Positions 35,664 through 46,158 of a stretch of 64,000 nt of DNA are shown in pieces. Under the pieces are notes generated by a model that was not told the origin of the DNA, made no database searches, and worked only from the letters and a program-made list of their open reading frames with translations. Position 1 is the stretch's first letter, and the number at the start of each line of letters is the position of its first letter. The stretch is taken from contig NC_020813.1 of assembly GCF_000348725.1 (NCBI RefSeq), positions 1,400,035 to 1,464,034 on the forward strand, read 5' to 3'. Made by a program: the position numbers and the translations under genes. Source of the DNA: Pseudobdellovibrio exovorus JSS. GTDB lineage: Bacteria > Bdellovibrionota > Bdellovibrionia > Bdellovibrionales > Bdellovibrionaceae.

Positions 35664-37301
35664 ATGTTGGACTTCCAGAATTCCTATTTCATTATTTTGA
35701 TCGCCGGTGTTGCCATGTTCTTGTACGGAAGTTCAATGGCTTCCACAAGCCTTGAAAAACTCATGGCCACTAAAATCACAAGCCTTATGAATAAACTGTC
35801 ATCTTCGCAGTTTCTTTCTATCGGCATCGGTATTGGCTTAACGACTATTCTGCAAAGTTCTGGGGCTGTTACGTCCATGCTGGTGGGCCTTGGAAATGCG
35901 CGTGTTATTAAGCTGGCTCAAGTCATGGGTATTATTGTTGGTACCGCTATTGGATCCACACTGACAGTTCAATTGATCTCGTTTGATTTGTCTTCGTACG
36001 CACTACCTATATTCTCTTTGAGCTTCATTGTTTTCTTCCTTGCAAAAAAACAAGTTATTAAAAATATCGCCACCGTCTTTATGGGATTCGCGCTTCTTTT
36101 TATTGGTCTTAAAATGATTTCGACCAGTGCCCATTATTTTTCGCAGCTTGAAATTTTAGCGGATTTCTTTCAATCTATTCGTGATAACTCTTTTTACTCT
36201 TTCATCGCGGCTGTTATCTTCTGCGCTTTTGTTCAAAGTAGTGCCGTGACTATCGGTCTGGCGATGAGCTTGGCGTCGGCTGGTGTGATCTCTGTTCACG
36301 ATGCCGTGCTATGGGTCTACGGAGCCAATATCGGAACGACATCTGTTGCGCTCTTCGCTTCTGTAGGTAGCAACTATATTGGCAAACAAGTCGCATGGGC
36401 TCACTTCTTCTATAAGACATTAAGTGTTATTATCTTCTACCCTTTAACTAGCTACTTTCTACAATTTGTTGAAGGCTTCCAAGCAACGCCAAGCCGTATG
36501 ATCGCAAATTCACATTTCTTCTTTAACGTGGCTTCGGCTATGATTTTCTTCCCTTTTATTCGCAAAGGGGCTGAGCTTATTGAAAAAATGTTCCCTAAAG
36601 GACCTTCAGATGAGTTTGGAGCAGAATTCTTAACTCTTAATACTTATCAGAACTCCTCTTTAGCGATTTCTTATGCCCAACGTGAAATTATGCGTATGGC
36701 AGATATCGTTTTAAATATGATTAAAGATTCGGTTCATCTTTTTGAAACCGAAGACACCACGCTGGTTCAATCCATCAAAGATCGCGATAACCAAGTGGAT
36801 TTTTTATATCGTGAAATTAAAATGTTCCTTCTAGATCACGCCAATCAAAGCACAACGGTTGTGCACCAAAATATTATGAAGATGATTATGTTCATTAGTG
36901 ATCTTGAGCGCGCGGCGGACTCTATTGATATTAATATCAGAACTCTTGCTGTCAAAAAACATGCTTTGAGATTAGAGTTTTCATCGCAAGGTCTTAGTGA
37001 AATTCAAAAAATGCATGAACAAGTAGTCAAAGTGGCTTCTATGGGTATCAATGCCTATGACAATCCGCAAATGTGTGAATTGGCTATTGAGCTTAAACGA
37101 GATCTTGCAAAGTTAGAAACGATGTACCGCGAAAATCATATCTCTCGCCTTAATCAAGGTCTACGCGAGACCATCAACACCAGCTCTATTCACTTAGATT
37201 TATTAAGTGAATATCGACGTATCGCCAGTTTGCTTTGTAATCACGCCTACGCGACAACAAAGATCAAAACTTCTGACGAAGCTCCGCAAGATAAGGGATA
37301 A
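35664..37301 (+). CDS. Na+/phosphate cotransporter with PhoU-like C-terminal domain
   Basis: 545 residues from ATG 35664; the open frame reaches back to 35574 but that part is antisense to the Nudix gene and not membrane-like. Two inverted NptA-type repeats carry the QSS motifs (TTILQSSGAVTSML, FVQSSAVTIGLA) and GANIGTTSVALFASVG. Residues about 340-545 are helical and PhoU-like, with a conserved DLERAADSIDINIR stretch. Exports or imports phosphate with sodium at the inner membrane (NptA/YjbB group); direction is not known. Four bases separate its stop from that of the convergent DUF366 gene. Confidence 0.87.
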   Translation: MLDFQNSYFIILIAGVAMFLYGSSMASTSLEKLMATKITSLMNKLSSSQFLSIGIGIGLTTILQSSGAVTSMLVGLGNARVIKLAQVMGIIVGTAIGSTLTVQLISFDLSSYALPIFSLSFIVFFLAKKQVIKNIATVFMGFALLFIGLKMISTSAHYFSQLEILADFFQSIRDNSFYSFIAAVIFCAFVQSSAVTIGLAMSLASAGVISVHDAVLWVYGANIGTTSVALFASVGSNYIGKQVAWAHFFYKTLSVIIFYPLTSYFLQFVEGFQATPSRMIANSHFFFNVASAMIFFPFIRKGAELIEKMFPKGPSDEFGAEFLTLNTYQNSSLAISYAQREIMRMADIVLNMIKDSVHLFETEDTTLVQSIKDRDNQVDFLYREIKMFLLDHANQSTTVVHQNIMKMIMFISDLERAADSIDINIRTLAVKKHALRLEFSSQGLSEIQKMHEQVVKVASMGINAYDNPQMCELAIELKRDLAKLETMYRENHISRLNQGLRETINTSSIHLDLLSEYRRIASLLCNHAYATTKIKTSDEAPQDKG

Positions 37302-37305
37302 TCAG

Positions 37306-37860
37306 TTAGTAATCCAGAGGGCGCACTTTTTGTGTCGCCCCAACAATCGATTTGTATTCACTACAGAATCTCTGCATTAACTCTAGTGCAAATTCCTTTG
37401 GAACTATTCCCAAATCTGACAAGGCACATGTAGGTACCGGAGTCCCTGCATTTTCAATATTAATACCCAAGTGAATCATAGCCGAAACAGCAGAACATGA
37501 GGCTATAGACACGCTTAATTTTTTCTTATTTAAATACAGATCATCCCCATCACGCTCAAAACGATGACCTTTTTCTGCCAAAATTTGATGAGCATGGGAA
37601 ACCAATAGACGTTGCAAGGTCACAGCCGTCATTAAATTATGACTAAATATCTCGACGATAAAATGCAACATCTTATCTGATTTAATTTTGGCGCTTTCGA
37701 CAAAGTCCTCGGCATCCACCATGTGCTCTAAAGTCACATCACATAAACCAGAAAAGGAAACTATCGAGTCCCCGTGAATTCTGTGATTTACATAAGAATA
37801 AAGAGCCTTTAATTGCGATCCATCGTAGTCTATCGTTCTATCAATATACTGATGCTGCAT
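37306..37860 (-). CDS. DUF366 family protein
   Basis: 184 residues matching DUF366: DYDGSQLKALYSY near the start, GDSIVSFSGLCDVTLEHMVD, KMLHFIVEIF and RDGDDLYL. Its function is not established. It shares one base with the QueC stop and is often a neighbour of queC in other genomes (from memory). With QueC and QueA/Tgt in the same operon, a role in 7-deazaguanine or queuosine metabolism is a reasonable inference. Confidence 0.82.
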   Translation of the reverse strand: MQHQYIDRTIDYDGSQLKALYSYVNHRIHGDSIVSFSGLCDVTLEHMVDAEDFVESAKIKSDKMLHFIVEIFSHNLMTAVTLQRLLVSHAHQILAEKGHRFERDGDDLYLNKKKLSVSIASCSAVSAMIHLGINIENAGTPVPTCALSDLGIVPKEFALELMQRFCSEYKSIVGATQKVRPLDY

Positions 37861-38546
37861 TAATACCTCTCGTAAAGATAATTGAAATCCAATCCGGCCA
37901 TCTTAAATGCACGTTTAGAGCGCTCGCAAGATTCACATTCTCCGCACCAGCGATCACGGGCTTGATAACAAGGCCAAATACTTTCAAATGGAACTCGCAT
38001 TTTTTTGCCTAAATCGACAATTTCATTCTTCGCCATTGCAATCGTGTAACATTGAACGTCTACGTGATTGGCTGTTGAGTAACTAAAAGCCTTACGGGCC
38101 GAGCGAATAAAATCTAAACTGTTATCCGGAAATGTTGTTGCCTCTTCACGATTAAAACCCGGAACGATTAATTGCGCATGAAGACTTTCTGCAAAACTCG
38201 CCGCAATATTTAAAAAGACTCCGTTGCGATTTGGAACCCATACTGCTTTGGCTGTCTGCACTGACATACTTGGGTTTTCTAATGCTGACTTGCCTGCTGG
38301 GATAGCCATACGATCCTGAGTCAGAGCAGAAGCTCCTAGGTCTTTTAACCATGGTAGCTCGACAATCTTATGAGGAACCCCCAATAAGTTTGCAATCATT
38401 TTTGAACGCTCAATTTCTTTCGGGGCCGCTTTTTGGCCATAATCAAATGTTAAAGCCAACTTAACATCGGTTTCATTCATGGCCGCATAAAAATTCACTG
38501 TCGAATCAAGGCCTGCTGAAAGTAAAACAACTGATGACTTCCTCAT
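37860..38546 (-). CDS. queC: 7-cyano-7-deazaguanine (preQ0) synthase QueC
   Basis: 228 residues. The PP-loop reads SAGLDSTVNFY (SGGxDS class with Ala for Gly), then LTFDYGQKA, and the zinc-binding Cys set CYQARDRWCGECESCERSKRAF near the C-terminus. Makes preQ0 from 7-carboxy-7-deazaguanine, ATP and ammonia. Its ATG overlaps the recJ stop as ATGA. QueD, QueE and QueF are not in this window. Confidence 0.93.
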   Translation of the reverse strand: MRKSSVVLLSAGLDSTVNFYAAMNETDVKLALTFDYGQKAAPKEIERSKMIANLLGVPHKIVELPWLKDLGASALTQDRMAIPAGKSALENPSMSVQTAKAVWVPNRNGVFLNIAASFAESLHAQLIVPGFNREEATTFPDNSLDFIRSARKAFSYSTANHVDVQCYTIAMAKNEIVDLGKKMRVPFESIWPCYQARDRWCGECESCERSKRAFKMAGLDFNYLYERY

Positions 38547-40252
38547 AATAACTTCAAATCCTTCACCAAAAGTTGAATAGTCTTTCGACCATTAAAATAA
38601 TTCCACTGAAGTTCACTTAAAACTTGGTATTGCTGACCTACAGACAAAAGATCCACTAACTTTTCACTTGGTGAAAAAACAAGAGCATCCACTTTATGAC
38701 TGTGGGTCGTATCAGACAACGACAGTTTATAGTGTCCCCCTTTAAGCTCTTTCATTGATAAAAGCGATACGGGATCAAATTTTATCAAAGGAATTTGAAA
38801 GCCCACACCAAAGGGACCGATGAAGTCATACCACTTCATCACATGGGTGCTGATCTCAGAAAGATCTGCCGTGGTATCAAAATCAATTTCTATTGGTCTT
38901 TTTTCATGTTTTGCATTTTCAAAATAGGCTTTTAAAAAACCTTTAAATGCCTCTTGGTTTTTAGCATGAAGCTCAAAGCCAGCAGCAGCCGCATGACCGC
39001 CATGTCGATTGAGCACTGTTTCCGCAGAGCGCAGAGCCTCAACTAGGCTGATTTCAGAACCCTGCGGCGTTCGAGAACTGCCGACAATCATCCCTTCGGA
39101 ATTTTCTGAACCTACAAAGGCTGGTCGATTAAATTGTTGAGACAACTTTGTCGCAATCAATCCGATAATACCTCTATGGAAGTATGGAGAGCTGACATAG
39201 ACAAAATCCGGCTCAGTCCATGTCTCTAAAATCTTCAGGGCTTTCGCTTCCGCATCACCTTGTAAGCTCTGACGAGTCTCATTGTTTTCCAGAATACGAT
39301 CTACCATCTGATTGGCTTTGCGATGATCCGTTTCTAAATAAATTTGCGCAGGTAGTATATCAGACTCCATACGTGATAGCGCATTGAGTTTAGGAGCAAA
39401 GCGAATAGCGACATCCTGTGATGTCAGCTCACGATCATGTAAGCGAAGAGCTTCTAATAATGCTTTTAATCCAGCCTTTTGAGTTTGTCCGAAACTTTTC
39501 AGCCCGTATTTTACCAGTGTGCGATTATCACCAACTAGCGGGACCATATCCGTCAATGTCCCAATACAGAAGAACTCCAAAACTTCTTTTAGGTCCCACT
39601 CATTCTTAGGCAAATCTGGATCATCATAAAAAGCTCTTTTAACTGCACGCAAAAGATAAAAAGCGACACCCGCCCCACATAAGTAACCTAATCCCGAAGG
39701 GCAATCTTTCTGGTTAGGATTTACTATACAAAGTGCCTGTGGCAACTCATCCGCAGGCAAATGATGATCCGTTAAGATAACATCCACACCTAACTCTTTA
39801 GCTTTTTCAAAAGCTTTGAATGAGGTAATCCCCACGTCAACGGTGACAATTAAACTGATACCTAAGTTTTTAAGTTCTTCAACAGCTTCAGCATGAAATC
39901 CATAACCTTCACTGAGACGTTTAGGCTGATAATAAGCTACGTGCTGGAAGCCAATTTTTTCAAAACCATATTTAAGAATAGCTAAACCGCTTGTTCCATC
40001 CAGATCAAAATCTGCATAGATACATATTTTTTCATTATTTTTAAATGCGGTTACAAGACGATCTGTAGCTTCTTTCATCCCCTTTAGGACAAAGGGATCT
40101 TTCAAGTCACTGAGCTTTGGGTTCAGCAGTTCATCCAAATCTGATTGTGTCAGTCCTCGCGAGGCAAGAACTCGGGCAATCAAATCTGGAAAGGGACCTG
40201 TCAGCTTCGACACTTGTGCCGATTTCTCTTTCCACTGAAACATGCTGAACAC
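38543..40252 (-). CDS. recJ: Single-stranded-DNA-specific exonuclease RecJ
   Basis: 569 residues. The DHH-family metal motifs are clear: YADFDLDGTSGLAIL (normally DxDxD), VTVDVGI, LTDHHLP (DHH), then GAGVAFYLLRA and the DHHA1 half with GGHAAAAGFEL. A C-terminal OB-like domain follows. 5'-3' exonuclease in recombination and mismatch repair. It sits between secF (20 bp upstream) and queC. Confidence 0.93.
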   Translation of the reverse strand: MFSMFQWKEKSAQVSKLTGPFPDLIARVLASRGLTQSDLDELLNPKLSDLKDPFVLKGMKEATDRLVTAFKNNEKICIYADFDLDGTSGLAILKYGFEKIGFQHVAYYQPKRLSEGYGFHAEAVEELKNLGISLIVTVDVGITSFKAFEKAKELGVDVILTDHHLPADELPQALCIVNPNQKDCPSGLGYLCGAGVAFYLLRAVKRAFYDDPDLPKNEWDLKEVLEFFCIGTLTDMVPLVGDNRTLVKYGLKSFGQTQKAGLKALLEALRLHDRELTSQDVAIRFAPKLNALSRMESDILPAQIYLETDHRKANQMVDRILENNETRQSLQGDAEAKALKILETWTEPDFVYVSSPYFHRGIIGLIATKLSQQFNRPAFVGSENSEGMIVGSSRTPQGSEISLVEALRSAETVLNRHGGHAAAAGFELHAKNQEAFKGFLKAYFENAKHEKRPIEIDFDTTADLSEISTHVMKWYDFIGPFGVGFQIPLIKFDPVSLLSMKELKGGHYKLSLSDTTHSHKVDALVFSPSEKLVDLLSVGQQYQVLSELQWNYFNGRKTIQLLVKDLKLL

Positions 40253-40272
40253 CTTTAAAAGTTAAAATGCCT

Positions 40273-41214
40273 TTAAACTGCTCGTGCAGGATTCTTCATT
40301 TTCTCCATGACCACGATCAATGGAGCCGCTACGTAAATAGATGAGTACGCACCGAAGAAAATACCAACTGCAATAGCAAACGCGATGTCAGAAACAACTC
40401 CGCCAGCAAAGATGTATAAACTTAACGCTGAAACGAAAACTGTACCTGAAGTGATCAACGTACGACCGATCATATCGTTGATCGCCTTGTTGATAATAAA
40501 CGCATAGCCTTTGTCTTTATACATTCCCTCTGTTTCACGAATACGGTCAAAAACGACAATCGTGTCATTCAACGAGAAACCGATAAGTGACAGAATGGCC
40601 GCAAGGATTGGAATGTTTACTTCTTTTCCAACTGCCACAAAGATAGCTAACGTGATGATCGCATCATGGGCCAAGCAAAGTACTGCACCTGGGGCATATT
40701 TGTAATCGAAACGCATAGAAATATAGATCAAGATGATCAGTAAGCAGTAAAATACAGCTAACAATCCATTACGCTTCAATTCAGCACCAACTTGAGGACC
40801 AACTGTATCCACACGGCGAATATCAACGCCCTTGTCTGCGAATTCAGTGTTTAAAGTCTCACGCACTTTCGTGATAGAGGCATTCAAGATATCATTCGTT
40901 TCTTTATCTGTAGCTCCTTGCTCACCGATGAAACGAATAATGTATTCGCTTGTATCACCGAAAGCTTGAACCGACACTTCACCTAAACTTAATTTTTCTA
41001 CGCTTTCACGTACTTCTTCAATAGTTACACTTTGTTCAAAGCGCACTTGAATCTCGGTTCCACCTTTAAAGTCGATACCGTAGGTAATGCCCTGTACTGC
41101 AAGGTAGATTAAAGAAGCCACTACAAATAGTGCAGATAGGCCTCCGAAAATTCCAATATTTTTTACGAAATCAAAACGTCCAAAAGATTCGTTCTGTAAA
41201 TTATTCTTAGACAT
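40273..41214 (-). CDS. secF: Protein translocase subunit SecF
   Basis: 313 residues with six transmembrane helices: GIDFKGGTEIQVRF after the first helix (the SecF/SecD hallmark), a periplasmic domain, and DTIVVFDRIRE with SLNDT in the fourth-helix region. With SecD and YajC it uses the proton gradient to complete export through SecYEG. Ten bases from secD. Confidence 0.96.
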   Translation of the reverse strand: MSKNNLQNESFGRFDFVKNIGIFGGLSALFVVASLIYLAVQGITYGIDFKGGTEIQVRFEQSVTIEEVRESVEKLSLGEVSVQAFGDTSEYIIRFIGEQGATDKETNDILNASITKVRETLNTEFADKGVDIRRVDTVGPQVGAELKRNGLLAVFYCLLIILIYISMRFDYKYAPGAVLCLAHDAIITLAIFVAVGKEVNIPILAAILSLIGFSLNDTIVVFDRIRETEGMYKDKGYAFIINKAINDMIGRTLITSGTVFVSALSLYIFAGGVVSDIAFAIAVGIFFGAYSSIYVAAPLIVVMEKMKNPARAV

Positions 41215-41223
41215 ACAAAACTC

Positions 41224-42915
41224 CTATACCGATAGTTTCTTCAAACCAAAACGGTAGACCAAATTATCAACCATAACTTTTGAAACAAATACGTTACCAA
41301 ATAATGTCGTCACGATACCCACTAGCAACGTAACAGCAAAACCTCTTACTGGCCCTGTTCCAAAGTACAACAAGATTAAAGCTGTAGCAGAAACAGTTAT
41401 GTTAGAGTCTAAAATTGCCGACATGGCTTTGTTATAACCTTCACGGACTGCCGATTGTAACGACGCCCCTTTAGCAAGCTCTTCCTTCATCCGCTCATTA
41501 ATAAGTACGTTGGCATCAACGGCAAATCCCACAGTTAAGGCCATACCTGCAATACCTGGTAAAGTTAAAGTGGCCCCTAAAGATCCCAGCAAAGCAAACA
41601 TCGAGAAGATATTGATCGCCATACCAATAGTAGAAATCACACCCATACCTTTATAGTAAACCACCATAAAGATCATAACTAAGATTGCACCTACGTATGA
41701 ACCCATTTTAGCTTGTTCCAAAGCATCTAAACCTAATGAAGGACCAACACGACGCTCTTCTAATTGCTCTAAGCTCGCTGGTAATGCACCGGCTCTTAAT
41801 GCTGTCGCAATCAATTTTGCTTCGTTCATTTGGTCTTCACGATTGCCAACTGAACCTAATGTAATAACCGCTTGTCCGTTTGGAATCTTCGCATTGATTT
41901 TAGGCGCTGTTTTTACAACTCTATCTAAAACTACTGCCATCTGTTGATTGATGTGATTACCCGTTAAGTCCGCAAACTTATTCGCACCCAATGGGTTAAA
42001 ACGTAAAGAAACTTCTGGTTCACCGAATTGACCAAAGGCAACGGCTGCATTATCCAAAACATCACCAGAAAGATCTGTATCTGTTCTTAATAAGTAAGGA
42101 ATAGATCCCACTTCTAAAGAACGTGCATTTTCACTTTTTTCAAAATATACAACTGTTTTAGCAGGTAATTTACCAGCTAAATCTTGATTCAGGCGAGTTA
42201 CATAATCTGAGTACTTCAATGTCTCCATTGAATAGTTTCCAGCTTTTTCAGCTTGCTCAATCAACACTCTTAATTCTTCAGGACTTTTTTCGTAGGAAAC
42301 AATCATGAAGTCTAATTTAGCTGTTGTATTGATTAACTGTTTTGCTCTTTCAGCATCAGCCATACCCGGCAATTGAACAAGGATACGATCTGCACCTTGC
42401 TGCGTAATTGATGGCTCGGCCACACCGAACTCATCGATACGATTACGAATCGTTTCGATCGCTTGAGAAATTACGTTTTGCTTCTGCTCAGACAAGTAAG
42501 CATCAAAATATTTAATTTCCACAGAATCAGCATCAGACGAAATCACCTGCAATACTGTGCCGTAGCTTTTTTGGATATGAGCTACCACTCGTTGCGCATC
42601 AGCAGCCGAAGCCACGTGAATTACAAACTCACCATTGCGGCCATTAGCTGTATCGTAAGACTTAACGGGAATGCCTTCTTTAGCGAATTCCACTTTTAAA
42701 GCTTCTGTTTGACGGTGAATTGAAGTTGCAATAACTCCACCAACATCGGCACCCATGACAAGGTGAAGACCACCCTGAATATCAAGACCGAAATTGATTT
42801 TTCGCGCCGGCCACCAGCTAATGTTGCTTGTGTCGACGAAGTTGGGAACTACAAAAGAAATAGCAGCGGCTAAACCAATTACGGCTAACCACGTTCTTGC
42901 ACGTAGGCCTTCCAT
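41224..42915 (-). CDS. secD: Protein translocase subunit SecD
   Basis: 563 residues. The first helix, FGLDIQGGLHLVMGAD, a long periplasmic P1 region, then the last five helices with FAVDANVLINERMKEE, the conserved proton-pathway Asp. Domain order is complete and the length is slightly under E. coli SecD (615). Two bases separate it from yajC. Confidence 0.96.
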   Translation of the reverse strand: MEGLRARTWLAVIGLAAAISFVVPNFVDTSNISWWPARKINFGLDIQGGLHLVMGADVGGVIATSIHRQTEALKVEFAKEGIPVKSYDTANGRNGEFVIHVASAADAQRVVAHIQKSYGTVLQVISSDADSVEIKYFDAYLSEQKQNVISQAIETIRNRIDEFGVAEPSITQQGADRILVQLPGMADAERAKQLINTTAKLDFMIVSYEKSPEELRVLIEQAEKAGNYSMETLKYSDYVTRLNQDLAGKLPAKTVVYFEKSENARSLEVGSIPYLLRTDTDLSGDVLDNAAVAFGQFGEPEVSLRFNPLGANKFADLTGNHINQQMAVVLDRVVKTAPKINAKIPNGQAVITLGSVGNREDQMNEAKLIATALRAGALPASLEQLEERRVGPSLGLDALEQAKMGSYVGAILVMIFMVVYYKGMGVISTIGMAINIFSMFALLGSLGATLTLPGIAGMALTVGFAVDANVLINERMKEELAKGASLQSAVREGYNKAMSAILDSNITVSATALILLYFGTGPVRGFAVTLLVGIVTTLFGNVFVSKVMVDNLVYRFGLKKLSV

Positions 42916-42917
42916 TC

Positions 42918-43274
42918 TTATTTTCCTTCTTTCTTAGCTTGCAATACAGATTGAGACATCAAAACCTGAGAGCGCAATACTTTGATTTGCACTTCTGGAG
43001 CAATCTCAAGAGTGACAACTTGTTCATTTAATCCACTGACTCTTCCCAAGATACCTGATTGAGTAATAACTTGGTCACCCGTTTTTAGAGCTGACAAGAA
43101 AGCCTGTGTTTCTTTTTGTCTTCTTGCTTGAGGACGAATAAGAAAAATGTAGAACACACCAATGATGATGATGAATGGAACAAACTGCATCCATACTGGT
43201 GGTTGTTGAGCCGTAGCAGCTGCGTCAGCAGCTTGAGCAAAAGCTGTTAAAGAAGTAAAAAACAAATTCAACAT
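42918..43274 (-). CDS. yajC: Preprotein translocase accessory subunit YajC
   Basis: 118 residues. A single transmembrane helix (FVPFIIIIGVFYIFLIRPQ) and then the typical RRQKETQAFLSALKTGDQVITQSGILGRV region. It begins with a leader sequence rich in Ala/Gln. Its position just ahead of secD is the conserved arrangement. Confidence 0.93.
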   Translation of the reverse strand: MLNLFFTSLTAFAQAADAAATAQQPPVWMQFVPFIIIIGVFYIFLIRPQARRQKETQAFLSALKTGDQVITQSGILGRVSGLNEQVVTLEIAPEVQIKVLRSQVLMSQSVLQAKKEGK

Positions 43275-43355
43275 AGAAACCTCTTTCGTGTTTATTGAAC
43301 TTTAAAAACTTAAAGTAAAATTGAACACTTAAACAGTTTTGAGATCAAGTACTTG

Positions 43356-44507
<1,152 letters not shown>

Positions 44508-45515
44508 TTACTTGAGCCAGACCGATAAGTCACCATAACTAAATAATCGAAATTTATGCTGAATAGCCCATTTATAACTTTCCTTAACGCGATCTAAGCT
44601 AGAAAAACCAGCAACTAAGGCCAGTAATGTGGACTCCGGCTGATGAAAGTTTGTCAGTAGGCGATCCACAATTTGAAACTCACTGCCCTCTTGTAAAAGA
44701 ATATCCGTGCTTCCCGCTAAAACTCCTGTGCGGGATACAGACTCTAATACTCGTGTTGTCGTTGTACCCAAAGCCCAAACCTTAGAGCTTTCTTGTTTTG
44801 CTTTTTGAATTTTCAACCATGAGTCTTCCGAAATTTCGTACTGTTCAGAATGCATTTGATGCTGACTTAAATCCTCAGCTGTGACAGGCAAAAAAGTTCC
44901 TAATCCCACATGTAAAGTGAGTTCAATAACGTGGACGCCTCTACTAGCAAGTGATTGTAAGTCTTGACGATTAAAATGGAGACTTGCCGTCGGAGCAGCC
45001 ATACTACCCGCTTGGCTGGCCCAAGCCGTCTGATACCAGCTTTCATCCGCTTCTACATTATGACGCTCTTGTCGGGCTTTTTGAATATAAGGAGGCAGAG
45101 GAAGCTCAGCGATTGTAGCGAAATCCAAATCAGAGATAGCCGGAAAAACTTCGACAATTTGCGGTCGACCTTTTTCGACAAGCTTCATCGTAAATCCCTG
45201 AGGCAGTTTTAACTCGTCACCTATTTTATATTTCTTCGAAGGGAATAAAACTTTCCATAAATTGCTATTGGCTTTTTGCTCAACCCGATCCAAAAACAGT
45301 ATTTCTATATTTTCTTCTGAAAAAACTCGGCGCTTAAGCACTTTCGTATTATTCACAACCAAAACATCACCTGCTGGTATTTTTTGCAGCAGTTCAGGTA
45401 TCGTTATTTCAACAGGAACTTGTGATGGTTCGACCCACATAACTCGTGTCGGTCTTACCGGAGATGTGGCAATCAACTCTTCAGGAAAATCAAACTGTAG
45501 ATCAGCTAACTTCAT
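44508..45515 (-). CDS. queA: S-adenosylmethionine:tRNA ribosyltransferase-isomerase
   Basis: 335 residues from ATG 45515, giving the family N-terminus MKLADLQFDFPEELIA. The frame stays open to 45545, but those ten codons run into the T-run of an upstream terminator. Motifs: NNTKVLKRR, AAPTASLHF, HVGLGTFLPV and TNFHQPESTLL. Converts preQ1-34 to epoxyqueuosine. It heads the operon queA-tgt-yajC-secD-secF-recJ-queC-DUF366. Confidence 0.94.
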   Translation of the reverse strand: MKLADLQFDFPEELIATSPVRPTRVMWVEPSQVPVEITIPELLQKIPAGDVLVVNNTKVLKRRVFSEENIEILFLDRVEQKANSNLWKVLFPSKKYKIGDELKLPQGFTMKLVEKGRPQIVEVFPAISDLDFATIAELPLPPYIQKARQERHNVEADESWYQTAWASQAGSMAAPTASLHFNRQDLQSLASRGVHVIELTLHVGLGTFLPVTAEDLSQHQMHSEQYEISEDSWLKIQKAKQESSKVWALGTTTTRVLESVSRTGVLAGSTDILLQEGSEFQIVDRLLTNFHQPESTLLALVAGFSSLDRVKESYKWAIQHKFRLFSYGDLSVWLK

Positions 45516-45543
45516 GCTACGAAGTAGTAGCATAGCAAAAGAC

Positions 45544-45574
45544 AAAAAAAAAGCGGTAGCTCGTCGCTACCGCT
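45544..45574 (-). terminator. Strong intrinsic terminator upstream of queA
   Basis: On the minus strand AGCGGTAGC (complement of 45566-45574) pairs with GCTACCGCT (45552-45560) around a five-base loop, followed by an unbroken T-run (45544-45551). It must end a minus-strand transcript from the region 45600-45950, not queA, whose start is 29 bases further on. Confidence 0.92.
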
Positions 45575-45629
45575 GAAGAAGATCTAGAGGGGAACCACCA
45601 AAACCCTAAAGATCCTTCTTTGAGGAACC

Positions 45630-45737
45630 TTATTTAATTCTAACTCTTACCCGTTGTGAGTACGTCATCCAGAGGGAGAGAATGACCACACTCGAGTAGA
45701 GAGAACAAAATCCAAAAACAATATATAGCTCAGTCAC
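45630..45737 (-). CDS. Candidate 35-residue single-span membrane peptide
   Basis: GTG start with AAGGAG five bases upstream, the best ribosome site in this region. The peptide starts MTELYIVFGF, has a hydrophobic span (about residues 4-24, including VVILSLWM) and ends in a basic tail (QRVRVRIK), the shape of a small inner-membrane protein with its C-terminus in the cytoplasm. It lies after three hairpins and before a strong terminator. It is too short for routine gene calling and matches no small-protein family I can name (not clearly KdpF, CydX or CcoQ). Confidence 0.55.
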   Translation of the reverse strand: MTELYIVFGFCSLYSSVVILSLWMTYSQRVRVRIK

Positions 45738-45979
45738 TTTCGCTCCTTTCTTTACTCAGGCTCAAGCCATCCGTGGCTTAAGCTTTCCGGGGGCGACGGG
45801 TTTAGATAACCATCCTTAGTCATCTTTAGTTTCCGTCTGGGGAGCGTCCGTGCTCTTAAGGGTAAGACGACTACTGGACCCCTTTTAGGTTAAGAAATTT
45901 AACAAAAACCCACTCATAATAAATATAAGCTAGCCTTATATGGGGGCTCTTCTAACTCTATTTTGTTTGATTTAAGGCA

Positions 45980-46009
45980 TTGACCATATAAAGACGTTAA
46001 GGCCAAAAT
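45980..46009 (+). promoter_or_regulatory. Probable sigma-70 promoter of tRNA-Leu
   Basis: TTGACC at 45980-45985 and CAAAAT at 46004-46009, spaced by 18 bases, lie about 17 bases before the mature tRNA 5' end. The -35 is good and the -10 moderate. Confidence 0.4.
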
Positions 46010-46025
46010 ACAGCTCTACGGGCGC

Positions 46026-46108
46026 GCGCGGATGGTGGAATTGGTAGACACGTACGTTTGAGGGGCGTATGCGCAAGCGTGGGGGTTCAAGTCCCCCTCC
46101 GCGCACCA
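46026..46108 (+). tRNA. tRNA-Leu (GAG anticodon)
   Basis: 83 bases with encoded CCA. Acceptor stem GCGCGGA pairs with TCCGCGC. The D-arm TGGTGGAATTGGTAGACAC is typical of class II leucine tRNAs. The anticodon stem TACGT/GCGTA holds loop TTGAGGG, giving anticodon GAG (reads CUC and CUU). A variable arm (TGCGCAAGCG region) and T-arm GGGGGTTCAAGTCCCCC complete it. Confidence 0.93.
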
Positions 46109-46158
46109 CACTTCCAATAGACCCAAGCTGGTACGATTTTTTCATACTTATTGTACCT

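Larger units (their letters stand above)
45544..45882 (-). ncRNA. Structured RNA region / leader carrying a small ORF
   Basis: No known RNA family recognised. The minus strand folds by eye into three hairpins: GGGG/CCCC plus GTCC/GGAC around TCTTA-CCCT-TAAGA (45882-45839), GACGG/CCGTC (45837-45833 with 45799-45795) enclosing AGAT/ATCT, and CTTAAGCCA/TGGCTTGAG (45782-45774 with 45769-45761). A Shine-Dalgarno, a 35-codon ORF and a terminator follow. No convincing promoter was found upstream. The 5' end is my guess at the first paired base. Confidence 0.5.

Noticed and set aside
45781..45840. preQ1 or c-di-GMP riboswitch in the leader upstream of queA
   Set aside because: ACTAAGG resembles the 3' end of preQ1-I aptamers, but the needed upstream hairpin is absent; the c-di-GMP-I core is not present.
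46069..46158. Earlier start of the metalloprotease inside the tRNA gene
   Set aside because: The extension is in the tRNA sequence and lies before a proper signal peptide.
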